The position numbers were made by a program, and so were the translations under genes. The notes under the pieces are model-generated. The model had not been told where the DNA came from and searched no databases. It saw only the letters and a list, made by a program, of their open reading frames with translations. This document shows positions 8,862-17,165 of a stretch of DNA of 64,000 bases, in pieces. How positions within the stretch are numbered: position 1 is the first letter of the stretch; each line of letters starts with the position of its first letter. Source of the DNA: an uncultured Granulosicoccaceae bacterium (lineage in GTDB: Bacteria; Pseudomonadota; Gammaproteobacteria; Granulosicoccales; Granulosicoccaceae); NCBI GenBank assembly GCA_938003855.1, contig CALKXD010000132.1, forward strand, positions 1 to 64,000, written 5' to 3'.

Positions 8862-9899
8862 TTATTTCATAGCACCCAGATCTTTCAGGAAAGCGATGTG
8901 GCTTTCCAGCAGCGCTTTGGCTTCCGGTGTTGTAGCAAACTCTACCCAGCCGGCCTGAACCGCATCACGGTACTTGCCAAGCTCTTCAGGAGACCACTCA
9001 TACAGATTGACGCCTTTAGCGCGGAGGTCTTTTGCAGTTTGCGCATTTTTCACTTCGTTAGCTGTGGCATTTTTCAGTGCAAGTGCCTGCATACCAACTT
9101 TTAGAATAGCCTGATGGCTGGCTGGCATTCCGTCCCAGATGTCCTTGCGGCAAGCCAGGTGATCCGCAGGCATAGAGTGGAAGCCCGGGAAGTTGGTGTG
9201 CTCGGCGATGTCGTACAGACCCAGGCCGACATTGTTGGTCAGGTTGGCCGCGTCAGCACCATCGATAATGCCGGACTCAAGTGCCGTAAAGATCTCATTG
9301 AAGTCCATCACGATTGGCGAGGCACCCATGTTTTTGAACACCATGGTTGCCATGCCTGGAGGAGAACGGAACTTCCAGTTTTTGAAATCTTCAACATTGC
9401 GAATAGGCTTGGTTGATGACAGTGATTCAGGACCGGGAATCCACCAGCCGACAAACTCCATGCCGTGATCGTTATAGAGCGCGTTCAGCTGTGTGTAGCC
9501 GTCGCCGTGCAGCAGCCACGCCATTTGCTGATAGGGGTTTTGATAGCCCCCCATCAAGTCACCGGTGAACTGGAAAGCCGGGTTCTTACCGGTCTGATAA
9601 GCACCACCAGTCATATCACAGTCAAGAATTCCGGTTGCCGCTGCATCGAAGGTTTCAGCCGACTTAACAACCGCTGACGCGTAAAACATTTCTACTTCAA
9701 TACCGCCATCCGACATAGTAGTAATGTCTTCGATAAACTCCGCCGCCAACTGACCGGACAGAGTTTCCGGTGAGAAGTGCGTTTGAATTCGAAGCTTGGT
9801 TTTATCTGCCGCGCCAGCAACGCCTGAAGCCACGGCAAGGGCCAGTGCAGTGACGCCGGTTGCAGCCAGTTTGGTCGCGGTATTAAGGTACTTTTGCAT
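8862..9899 (-). CDS. dctP: TRAP transporter substrate-binding protein (DctP)
   Basis: This is a 345-residue periplasmic protein with a Sec signal peptide ending near ALAVASGVAGAA. The mature part has the DctP order: a KLRIQTHFSPET first strand, a KFRSPPGMA segment whose Arg is the conserved carboxylate-binding residue, and FNEIFTALESGIIDGAD. The ligand is therefore probably an organic acid; the pocket residues do not let me name it. The start was moved from the track's GTG at 9911 to ATG 9899 because GGGGAG sits 6 bases before it. It heads the dctP-hairpin-dctQ-dctM unit. An 18-bp near-palindrome lies 66-83 bases upstream. xdhAB is encoded upstream on the same strand. Confidence 0.93.
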   Translation of the reverse strand: MQKYLNTATKLAATGVTALALAVASGVAGAADKTKLRIQTHFSPETLSGQLAAEFIEDITTMSDGGIEVEMFYASAVVKSAETFDAAATGILDCDMTGGAYQTGKNPAFQFTGDLMGGYQNPYQQMAWLLHGDGYTQLNALYNDHGMEFVGWWIPGPESLSSTKPIRNVEDFKNWKFRSPPGMATMVFKNMGASPIVMDFNEIFTALESGIIDGADAANLTNNVGLGLYDIAEHTNFPGFHSMPADHLACRKDIWDGMPASHQAILKVGMQALALKNATANEVKNAQTAKDLRAKGVNLYEWSPEELGKYRDAVQAGWVEFATTPEAKALLESHIAFLKDLGAMK

Positions 9900-10327
9900 A
9901 ATTCTCCCCACATTAAAATGTTAAAAGCTCAGATCGCGACCGTGAGAGTCTTTGTCTGAACACGTTTAGCCAATTGACTAAATTCGGTTGCTTGAGTGCA
10001 GCAATTTATGCCACAGCCGGTACTGATTCCCGGTTATTGCTCTGTACCGGGACATCCGTCTGCCACGGGGAACGCCATCGCAACATGCGCGCTACCCGGC
10101 GGCAACGCGAACAATTATACCACCACTGGCGGTGCGAACCCTAGCCCCGAAATTCGGTTTGCCCGGCCTCAGCTGATCGATTGTATAAATTGCGAGGTCT
10201 TTCCGATTAGTATCGGTAACTTACAGAACACAGGCTCCCTCGACACACGGGTTGGCGATTAACCCGCTGGCTTAAATCGGTTGCGGCTCAAGCCGACCAG
10301 CAGCCGTGTCAGGCAAGGCAGATACCG
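9900..10327. other. intergenic region upstream of dctP
   Basis: This 428-base region separates the xdhB stop from the dctP start and should contain the dctP promoter and any xdh terminator. I see the near-palindrome at 9965-9982 and no convincing gene. The plus-strand ORF at 9996-10262 has no family resemblance and no ribosome site. No T-rich terminator was found directly after xdhB. Confidence 0.4.
9965..9982. promoter_or_regulatory. 18-bp near-palindrome, candidate operator for dctPQM
   Basis: TTTAG-C-CAATTG-A-CTAAA is symmetric except for one base pair. It is centred about 75 bases upstream of the dctP ATG, a normal place for a repressor or activator dimer. The regulator is not encoded beside it. 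Confidence 0.45.
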
Positions 10328-12613
10328 CTACCGGGACTTGAGGGCGGACAGGCAGCGCAGTATTTCCTCAGGTGTTGCCGGGGCATTCAGTTGCGGGAAC
10401 GCGACAGAATCAGTCGCGGCCGCGACGGCCTGCCGAATAGCCGACCAGACCGAAATAGCAAGCATCAGCGGAGGCTCACCGACAGCTTTGCTTCGCATGA
10501 CTGTGTCCGCAGCATTCGGACTGTCCGCCAGCAAGGCGACATTGAATTGCTCAGGCACATCACTGATCGCGGGAATTTTATAGGTCGCCGGCCCGTCGGT
10601 TAGCAGACGACCGCCGGCATCCCAGACCAGCTCTTCGTTAGTCAGCCAGCCAACCCCTTGAATATAGCCACCTTCAATCTGACCAATATCAATAGCCGGG
10701 TTAATCGACTGACCGACATCATGGAGGATATCGGCACGGAGGATTTTCGACTCGCCTGTCAGTGTATCTATAATGACTTCACTGACCGCTGCGCCATTGG
10801 CATAGTACAGAAACGGTTTTCCCCTGGCGTTGTCCCGATCATAATAAATCTCAGGCGTCTTGTAATAGCCAGTGGCGGACAATGGCACCCGGGCCATATA
10901 GGCAGAGTGCGCCAGTTCAGACCAGGTCTGGACAACCTTGTTATTCAGCACGACCCCCGCAGCAGACAGCTGCACTGACGACTCAGCGCAATCAAAGGTC
11001 TCCGTTACATGTGACAGCAGACGCTGCTTTAACTCGCGCGCGGCTCGAAGTGCCGCCATTCCATTGATGTCGGTGCCGGACGACGCCGCTGTGGGCGATG
11101 TATTCGGCACCTTGTCAGTTCGCGTTGCCGAGACCTTTATCCGCTCGACGGCTAATCCGAGTTCGGCAGAGACTATCTGCGCCACCTTGATGAACAATCC
11201 CTGCCCCATCTCGGTACCACCATGGTTAAGATGCAAGGTGCCGTCACTGTACAGATGCAACAGCGCGCCCCCCTGATTCAGATGAGTGGCCGTGAACGAG
11301 ATCCCAAACTTGACCGGCGTCAGCGCGATGCCTTTCTTCAGAATTGCGCTGGATTTATTAAATGCGATAATCGCCTCACGTCGTCGCCGGTAGTCGGAGT
11401 CAATCTCGAGTTGATCAACAATAGCCGGCACATTGAAATCAGTGATCTGCTGATGGTATGGAGTTACATCACGGCTGGTTTCGCCGTAGAAGTTCCGCTT
11501 GCGCACATCGAGCGGATCAAGATTCAACGAAAACGCAATTTCATCTATAACGGTTTCCATGGCAATCATGCCCTGCGGGCCACCGAAGCCACGGAACGCC
11601 GTATTCGACACAGTGTTCGACTTGCAGCGCAGACCGTCGATCTGCACGTTGGGCAGATAATAAGCATTGTCACTGTGGAACATTGCACGATCGACAATGG
11701 CATCGGACAAATCCGGAGAAGACCCGCACTGACCGGCCAATTCAAAGCAAAGCGCTTCTATTTCACCGGTAGATTTATAACCAGCCTCATAACGATTTTG
11801 AAAATTGTGCCGCTTGCCGGTCATGATCATATCGTCGCGTCGAGACAGACGACAGACCACCGTACAACGATTACGCACAGCGAACAAAGCGGCGAAACAA
11901 CAACTGGCATTGGCGTGAGTTTCCTTGCCACCGAACCCGCCCCCCATACGCCGGGTTTCAATAACCACCGCATTCATCGGAATGGCCAATACTTCGGCAA
12001 CCAATTTTTGCGCTTCTGTCGGGTTTTGATTTGACGACTGTACATGCACACCACCGTCTTCATCGCACCGTGCAATTGCCACCTGCCCTTCCAGGTAGAA
12101 GTGCTCCTGGCCGCCCACCGTCATTACGCCGGCTAACCGGTGTTGTGCATCAGGCAGAGCATCCTGCGCATTGCCCCGCTGCATACGATGAGGCGGCCGC
12201 ACATAGATTTTATTTTCTATAGCCGTCTGAATATCCAGCAGCGGTGTTTCTTCGTGGTAGCTTATGTTGGCCGACAGTACAGCGCGGCGCGCATTGTCTG
12301 CAGTATCAGCCAGCACTGCAAAAATCGCCTGCCCCATAAAATCCACTGCGCCGGACGTCATCAGAGGGTCACCCGGAAACACCGGGCCAATATCACAATG
12401 ACCGGGAATATCATCAACCGTGACAATATCGGTCACACCCTCACTGGCAAGAACGTCGGTTAAATCGATAGATTCAATCTGCCCGCAGGCGATTGATGAA
12501 CCACCGATTGCCACATATTTCTGATCTGAGGTTCGACTGATATCGTCAACATAGACAGCAGCACCGGTCACATGCTTAACTGCGCTGTCCTGTGCCCGTG
12601 AGTCACCCGACAT
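10328..12613 (-). CDS. xdhB: xanthine dehydrogenase molybdopterin-binding subunit
   Basis: This 761-residue subunit of the xanthine oxidase family oxidises hypoxanthine and xanthine to urate at the molybdenum centre. Seen in order are GQEHFYLEGQVAIA, the Moco-binding MGGGFGGKETHA, AFRGFGGPQG with the Arg that positions the purine, and near the end SKAVGEPPLML, whose Glu is the catalytic base of xanthine-specific members. The last two favour purine hydroxylation over aldehyde oxidation. The ATG at 12613 (the track used TTG 12619) lies inside the end of xdhA, giving an 11-base overlap and translational coupling. The XdhC chaperone that inserts sulfurated Moco is not in this window, nor are urate-pathway genes. 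Confidence 0.93.
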   Translation of the reverse strand: MSGDSRAQDSAVKHVTGAAVYVDDISRTSDQKYVAIGGSSIACGQIESIDLTDVLASEGVTDIVTVDDIPGHCDIGPVFPGDPLMTSGAVDFMGQAIFAVLADTADNARRAVLSANISYHEETPLLDIQTAIENKIYVRPPHRMQRGNAQDALPDAQHRLAGVMTVGGQEHFYLEGQVAIARCDEDGGVHVQSSNQNPTEAQKLVAEVLAIPMNAVVIETRRMGGGFGGKETHANASCCFAALFAVRNRCTVVCRLSRRDDMIMTGKRHNFQNRYEAGYKSTGEIEALCFELAGQCGSSPDLSDAIVDRAMFHSDNAYYLPNVQIDGLRCKSNTVSNTAFRGFGGPQGMIAMETVIDEIAFSLNLDPLDVRKRNFYGETSRDVTPYHQQITDFNVPAIVDQLEIDSDYRRRREAIIAFNKSSAILKKGIALTPVKFGISFTATHLNQGGALLHLYSDGTLHLNHGGTEMGQGLFIKVAQIVSAELGLAVERIKVSATRTDKVPNTSPTAASSGTDINGMAALRAARELKQRLLSHVTETFDCAESSVQLSAAGVVLNNKVVQTWSELAHSAYMARVPLSATGYYKTPEIYYDRDNARGKPFLYYANGAAVSEVIIDTLTGESKILRADILHDVGQSINPAIDIGQIEGGYIQGVGWLTNEELVWDAGGRLLTDGPATYKIPAISDVPEQFNVALLADSPNAADTVMRSKAVGEPPLMLAISVWSAIRQAVAAATDSVAFPQLNAPATPEEILRCLSALKSR

Positions 12614-14075
12614 AGTCAATTACCCTCGTTGCTGTACGGCTGTCATTGACTTCAACAGCAAGCCGCCGCAGCAGATTTTTACACACCTGTAATCGATACC
12701 ACTCACTGGCGCGGGCATCGCTAATCGGTTTGAAATCTGCTTCAAGTGCCGCGTCGGCCAACGCTAGAACTGCCTCATCCAGCGGCTTGCCAGTCAGTAC
12801 CTGTTCCAGCGCCACAGCGCGTTTGGGCACCGCCGCCATACCGCCGAATGCTGCTGACAGTGACGATACTTCGGCGCCTTTCATCGTTAGCTGGAATACC
12901 GCTAGAGCCGCAGAGATATCATCATCGAGGCGCTTGCTGATTTTGTAGATCTTCACTATCGGGCCATCGGCAGCAGCGGGCAATGACGACTGAGGTATAC
13001 GGATTTCCACCAGTATTTCATCTGCCCGCAGCACGGTCTTCCGGTAATCGATAAAATAATCTTCAATCGCAATGACGCGTTGCTCGACGCTTGATTGCAA
13101 TACCAGTTGCGCACGCAGCGCAATAAGCAGAGGAGGCAGGTCACCGATTGGCGACGCATTCGCAATGTTGCCGCCAACCGTACCTCTATTGCGTACTTGC
13201 GTTGACCCGAATCGCTTCAGCAGTGCGCCTATATCTACACACTGCGCCTCGAAGTGCTGCTGAAAGTCGGCAAGCGGGTAAGCCGCACCAATACACCAAT
13301 GCGCATCACGCTCCGTACAGTAGTTTAATTCTTCAACGTGCTGCAACGAAATAATCTGTTTGAGTTTCCGGTGCCGCTGTGTCACCAACAGGGCCAGGTC
13401 GGTACCACCGGCCAGTATCGATGCATCAGGATACTGCGCGCGCAGCTCACAAACCGCCGCTATCGACCGTGGTCGATAAAACGCACCGTGAGCTGTGCTG
13501 TCATCAGATTGCAACGACTTCAGTTGCGCGATCGTTGCTGCGGCTTCAGCGCTGAACGTGTCGCGGTAGCTGGACGAGCAACAAGCATCCAGCGCCATAC
13601 GCGCTGCATCGACGATAGGTCGATACCCGGTACACCGGCAGAGGTTGCCACCCAGGGCTTGATCAATGACGTCACGCTGCCCGGACGCCGCAGCGGGTCG
13701 GGTATGGTTTTTAGTCAATGCGAAGATCGACATAACGATACCGGGTGTACAAAAACCGCACTGCGAGCCATGGCAATCAACCATCGCCTGTTGAGCCGGA
13801 TGCAGTTTCCCGGGTGATGCCAGATGCTCTACCGTCAGCAACTGGCAGCCATGCAATGACCCGACAAACGCAATACAGGTATTGATCGACCGGTAGCAAA
13901 GCTTGTCGTTTACCAGCGAGACAACGACGGCGGTGCAGGCGCCACAATCGCCGGAGCCACAACCCTCTTTGGTACCGCACAGACCTTGGTAATCCCGAAG
14001 GTAGGACAACACCGTTAGATCGGGTGAGAGCTCATCGCTTTCGACTAGGGTGTCATTGAGGAGGAATCGCAGCAC
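12603..14075 (-). CDS. xdhA: xanthine dehydrogenase FeS/FAD subunit
   Basis: This is a 490-residue electron-transfer subunit. The N-terminal plant-type [2Fe-2S] domain has CGTKEGCGSGDCGAC. The second [2Fe-2S] domain has CGFCTPGIVMS and CRCTGYRPIVDAA. From about residue 200 an FAD domain follows with SILAGGTDLALL and NRGTVGGNIANASPIGDLPP. It takes electrons from the Mo centre of XdhB through both clusters and FAD to NAD+. The two-gene split (FeS+FAD, then Mo) is the usual bacterial XdhAB layout. It is the first gene of the operon; the 179 bases upstream contain the probable promoter but no clear boxes. Confidence 0.93.
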   Translation of the reverse strand: MLRFLLNDTLVESDELSPDLTVLSYLRDYQGLCGTKEGCGSGDCGACTAVVVSLVNDKLCYRSINTCIAFVGSLHGCQLLTVEHLASPGKLHPAQQAMVDCHGSQCGFCTPGIVMSIFALTKNHTRPAAASGQRDVIDQALGGNLCRCTGYRPIVDAARMALDACCSSSYRDTFSAEAAATIAQLKSLQSDDSTAHGAFYRPRSIAAVCELRAQYPDASILAGGTDLALLVTQRHRKLKQIISLQHVEELNYCTERDAHWCIGAAYPLADFQQHFEAQCVDIGALLKRFGSTQVRNRGTVGGNIANASPIGDLPPLLIALRAQLVLQSSVEQRVIAIEDYFIDYRKTVLRADEILVEIRIPQSSLPAAADGPIVKIYKISKRLDDDISAALAVFQLTMKGAEVSSLSAAFGGMAAVPKRAVALEQVLTGKPLDEAVLALADAALEADFKPISDARASEWYRLQVCKNLLRRLAVEVNDSRTATRVIDYVG

Positions 14076-14254
14076 TCTATTTTCACCTGGTTCGTGAACA
14101 GCTGTAATTCTAGCCTGTTATTGTGGCCGCAGAAGCCAATCTTTATCGAAGTGAAACGGCGGAAAGACTTCTGAATGTTTGCATAGCAAACCGCGACAGA
14201 CAAGATATTAACAGCGCCAGTTTGCCGGACGCCGTTATAGTATGCGGTGCGGTG

Positions 14255-15055
14255 TCAGGGATTAGCAATGGTCGTGACTAGTTCGCCGTAGATCCATCCA
14301 CTGAAACTGCTGTCTTCGGTTTCGACATTCACCCATTGACCATCACGTGCATATTCTGTGAGCCTGTCACCGCGCTCCACCTGCGTGAGGATGGAGAAAT
14401 TTACCCCCGGCCCCTGCCGCAGGTTCACGACTGCTTCGCGCACAACAACCACCCCCTGCGCGACCAGCGCTGAGTCGCTTGTGGATGCGCTTTCACCATT
14501 ACCGACAATTACCGGCGCGACATCGCGCTTCGGCAATGCCACCACGGCGAACCCGTCACTGGCCGGTTGCGGGGTGCTGGAGGCGGGAATTTGCTCTGCT
14601 AGCACCTGCATTGATTCGGAGGTCTCGGTTGCGGGTATTGCGACCGGTGCCTGTGACGCCGGGGACACATCGACTATCTGGCCCAATGACCCGTTGCCGT
14701 CATTCTGCGGCAGGTACAGGTAGGCGATAAAACCGACGATAGCGACCAACGCGACTATCGACACTACCCGGGCCCAGTTTCCGATAGTGCCAGCCAGATC
14801 CGGTGTCTCACCCGGTCCCAGCAGCAAACGGCTGCCTGACTGCCGGATACCGTCATTGTGCAACTTAACGAATACCAGCCCGGTAATAGCTGCCACCGGC
14901 CAAATCAGCAAAAAAGCGTACAAGCCGAGTTCTGAAAAAAACAAAACCGCCAGCACCAGTGTCAGGAACACCGCAGCAGCCATACTGCTGTAGGCGAGCC
15001 CCAACGGACCGAAAATCAGGGTTGCAGCTAACTGGGTTGGTAGAGACTTCAGCAT
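14255..15055 (-). CDS. membrane protein with C-terminal bacterial SH3 domain
   Basis: The 266-residue protein has two or three hydrophobic segments in its first 65 residues, another near residues 93-115 (VVSIVALVAIVGFIAYLYLP), a low-complexity linker of about 80 residues, and an SH3b domain from about residue 200 (VNLRQGPGVNFSILTQVERGDRL ... WVNVETEDSSFSGWIYGELV). SH3b domains of this kind usually bind cell-wall peptides, so the domain is probably periplasmic and anchored by the N-terminus. The function is unknown. It is divergently arranged with the repeat protein at 15461 across a 405-base gap. Confidence 0.75.
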   Translation of the reverse strand: MLKSLPTQLAATLIFGPLGLAYSSMAAAVFLTLVLAVLFFSELGLYAFLLIWPVAAITGLVFVKLHNDGIRQSGSRLLLGPGETPDLAGTIGNWARVVSIVALVAIVGFIAYLYLPQNDGNGSLGQIVDVSPASQAPVAIPATETSESMQVLAEQIPASSTPQPASDGFAVVALPKRDVAPVIVGNGESASTSDSALVAQGVVVVREAVVNLRQGPGVNFSILTQVERGDRLTEYARDGQWVNVETEDSSFSGWIYGELVTTIANP

Positions 15056-15460
15056 ATCTTATTCTCAATATTCAGAGCATGCACTCGGTGCGTGACCGGA
15101 ATTCTTTCATAACCTTATGTTTTCAGGGTTTTTAGTCGGTTGTGTCAGAGGTAGAAATCAACCTGTACGACCGCATTAACACACCGTATCACGTCACTGG
15201 TCCGTATCATGGTCACTGCAAAGTTCACCCTTTGCCTGTGCAAAACAAGCGCCACGCTTGGTTTAAAACTCTGCACCGGAACACGACAGGCTATCAGAAC
15301 AGTCCGTCGAGATGAAATCCATGGGTAACTTTGTGCACAACAACACACCGTCACACCGACCCGCAAAGCTGTGAGAATGGTACTACGCTTGTTTGTAAAC
15401 GACCGCAACGTTAGGGTGATACCCGTCACACCCCAACCCACTAACTGCCAAGGGGAAATT
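15056..15460. other. divergent intergenic region
   Basis: This 405-base gap lies between the SH3b gene (minus) and the cysteine-repeat gene (plus), so it should hold promoters for both. The plus ORF running through 15371-15460 is only an upstream extension of the repeat gene without a ribosome site. I see no hairpin terminator, RNA gene or clear -35/-10 pair. Confidence 0.35.
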
Positions 15461-17011
15461 ATGCCCAAGCGTATCCACCCATTATACCTGTTGGTCATCG
15501 GCATGTTGTCATTATCGGCCAATGCTGCCTACTTTCCGGATGGCATTGATTGGACCAACCCGTCATCCACCCGATTTGTGCAGTCCTTACACCTGAATAT
15601 GCTCGGGCGGGCTCCGCAAAACCGCGAAGTTACTGCAGCCACCACCCAGCTGCAATCTGCTGATTCCCGCGAACAACGGCTGCGACTGTTTCTTCAAATC
15701 GAAGGCAGCGGCGAGTACCAGCGATTGTTCAATGACTCCGACCGCAGCTGGCGGATTTTTCAGGCCCCGGACTACAACTACAACGCAGGAGACGGATTCT
15801 GGCGCTATCAGGCCGCCAGATTCAAACCGGACGGCTTTCAATTATTGCGCTCCGGCGGCGCGTACTCACAGCAAATCGCCAAGGCCATTGCCGGTTACTA
15901 CAACGATTTCTGCTATCAACAACCCTGCGTCAATGATCCGCAAGTAGCCAATGTTCGAGGCGCGCCCGCGGCAGACCGGAATGTCAACCTCGCGCACGCT
16001 TGTGCTGACACGGCAAACCACACCAGCCAGTTTGAGTGGGCCGGCAGCAACGGTACGACTTATCCGGTTGGTATCAACGATCGCACCCTGTGCATGGGGC
16101 AGCACTACTACGAAGCTGTCGACCTGGTGCTGCAGAGGCACCAGTGTGATAGCGGCTACCAAAACTGCCGTCGCGATGCCGGCAGGGATCTGCGCGGACA
16201 GCGCTCAGGGCGGGACAGCGCCGGTAATCCCGCCATATATTTTCGCGACGGGTCACGGTTGTCGTTACTCACCAGCAGCGACACCAGTGACGCTCAGCGC
16301 CATTCCGCACCGACCGCTCAACCGACACCGACCGGACAGGTACACGCCTGCGGCGACCCGCAGCAAGCCACCAGCCGCTATCAGTGGCGTGGCCCGCAGG
16401 GCAACACGATTGCCAGCGGCGTCGATAGCTCGGTGGTCTGTATGAACAATTTTTATTTCGTGATTGACGGCCTCACCCTGCTTCGCTACCAATGCTCGAG
16501 CGGCTTTGCCAATTGTCAGCGCCAGCCGTCACAGGATCTGACTGCCAAACGACGAGTGCGTATCGACGGTGCACCCGGCATGGAGTTCAGTGACGGCACC
16601 ACGCTCGCGCTGGTTCAGCAGGGCCAAAGCAACGGCCTTAAGCCATCGACCGGCAACACCACTGACGACCCGTTTGCGCAGCCACAGCGCCAGCCCACTG
16701 TACAAAGCAGACGCCGCGGCGAGCACGACTGCGCCGACCCGACCCGACGCATCAGCCAGTTCCGCTGGACCAGAAAGAACGGCGCAACCACCTGGCCAGA
16801 TGGCATTGATGGCAGCATCGTCTGCCAGAGCAACAGCTACTATGTCATCGAAGGCGTCACGTTACGCCACCACCGCTGCGATGACAGCTTTATGAACTGT
16901 CGCGCCAATCCACGCAACGATCTGATTGCACTGCAGGATGGCAACGATCGCAACGGCTACCGCACATTGGTATTTGCCAACGGCGACACGCTGTCACTGA
17001 TCAGTCGCTAA
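15461..17011 (+). CDS. secreted protein with DUF4214-like domain and three cysteine-rich repeats
   Basis: I chose ATG 15461 (516 residues) because AAGGGGA precedes it and it begins a clean signal peptide (MPKRIHPLYLLVIGMLSLSANA). Residues about 35-95 (FVQSLHLNMLGRAPQNREV ... EGSGEYQRLF) resemble DUF4214, a helical module of secreted and surface proteins. Three related units of about 95 residues follow, beginning at Cys181, Cys297 and Cys424. Each has four cysteines in the same order (CAD/CGD, VCM-like, QCD-like, NCR-like), a central Y-Y/F-V-I-G-L segment and a closing DG-x-LSL/LAL strand. Short Pro/Gln/Arg-rich linkers join the units. Two disulfides per unit are likely, so the protein should act outside the cytoplasm. 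I do not recognise the repeat, and no ligand can be assigned. Confidence 0.75.
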   Translation: MPKRIHPLYLLVIGMLSLSANAAYFPDGIDWTNPSSTRFVQSLHLNMLGRAPQNREVTAATTQLQSADSREQRLRLFLQIEGSGEYQRLFNDSDRSWRIFQAPDYNYNAGDGFWRYQAARFKPDGFQLLRSGGAYSQQIAKAIAGYYNDFCYQQPCVNDPQVANVRGAPAADRNVNLAHACADTANHTSQFEWAGSNGTTYPVGINDRTLCMGQHYYEAVDLVLQRHQCDSGYQNCRRDAGRDLRGQRSGRDSAGNPAIYFRDGSRLSLLTSSDTSDAQRHSAPTAQPTPTGQVHACGDPQQATSRYQWRGPQGNTIASGVDSSVVCMNNFYFVIDGLTLLRYQCSSGFANCQRQPSQDLTAKRRVRIDGAPGMEFSDGTTLALVQQGQSNGLKPSTGNTTDDPFAQPQRQPTVQSRRRGEHDCADPTRRISQFRWTRKNGATTWPDGIDGSIVCQSNSYYVIEGVTLRHHRCDDSFMNCRANPRNDLIALQDGNDRNGYRTLVFANGDTLSLISR

Positions 17012-17165
17012 CCCCACAACCAGTGTCGGGCAGACTACCTGCTCGACACCTGCAATCTACTGTCATGCGTTACACTATGCCGGTTGCTGTCACCATTTAT
17101 TGCAGCACACCCGGCAACAACCCACCCTGTTCAGCAACGTTCCGTCCCGAGGCCCGTCTCCAGTA

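Noticed and set aside
9996-10583. Plus ORFs of 88 and 100 residues between xdhB and dctP
   Set aside because: No start signal and no recognisable protein features; the second overlaps xdhB.
11222-12034. 270-residue plus ORF inside xdhB
   Set aside because: It is the antisense shadow of a fully intact, motif-bearing xdhB and shows no domain.
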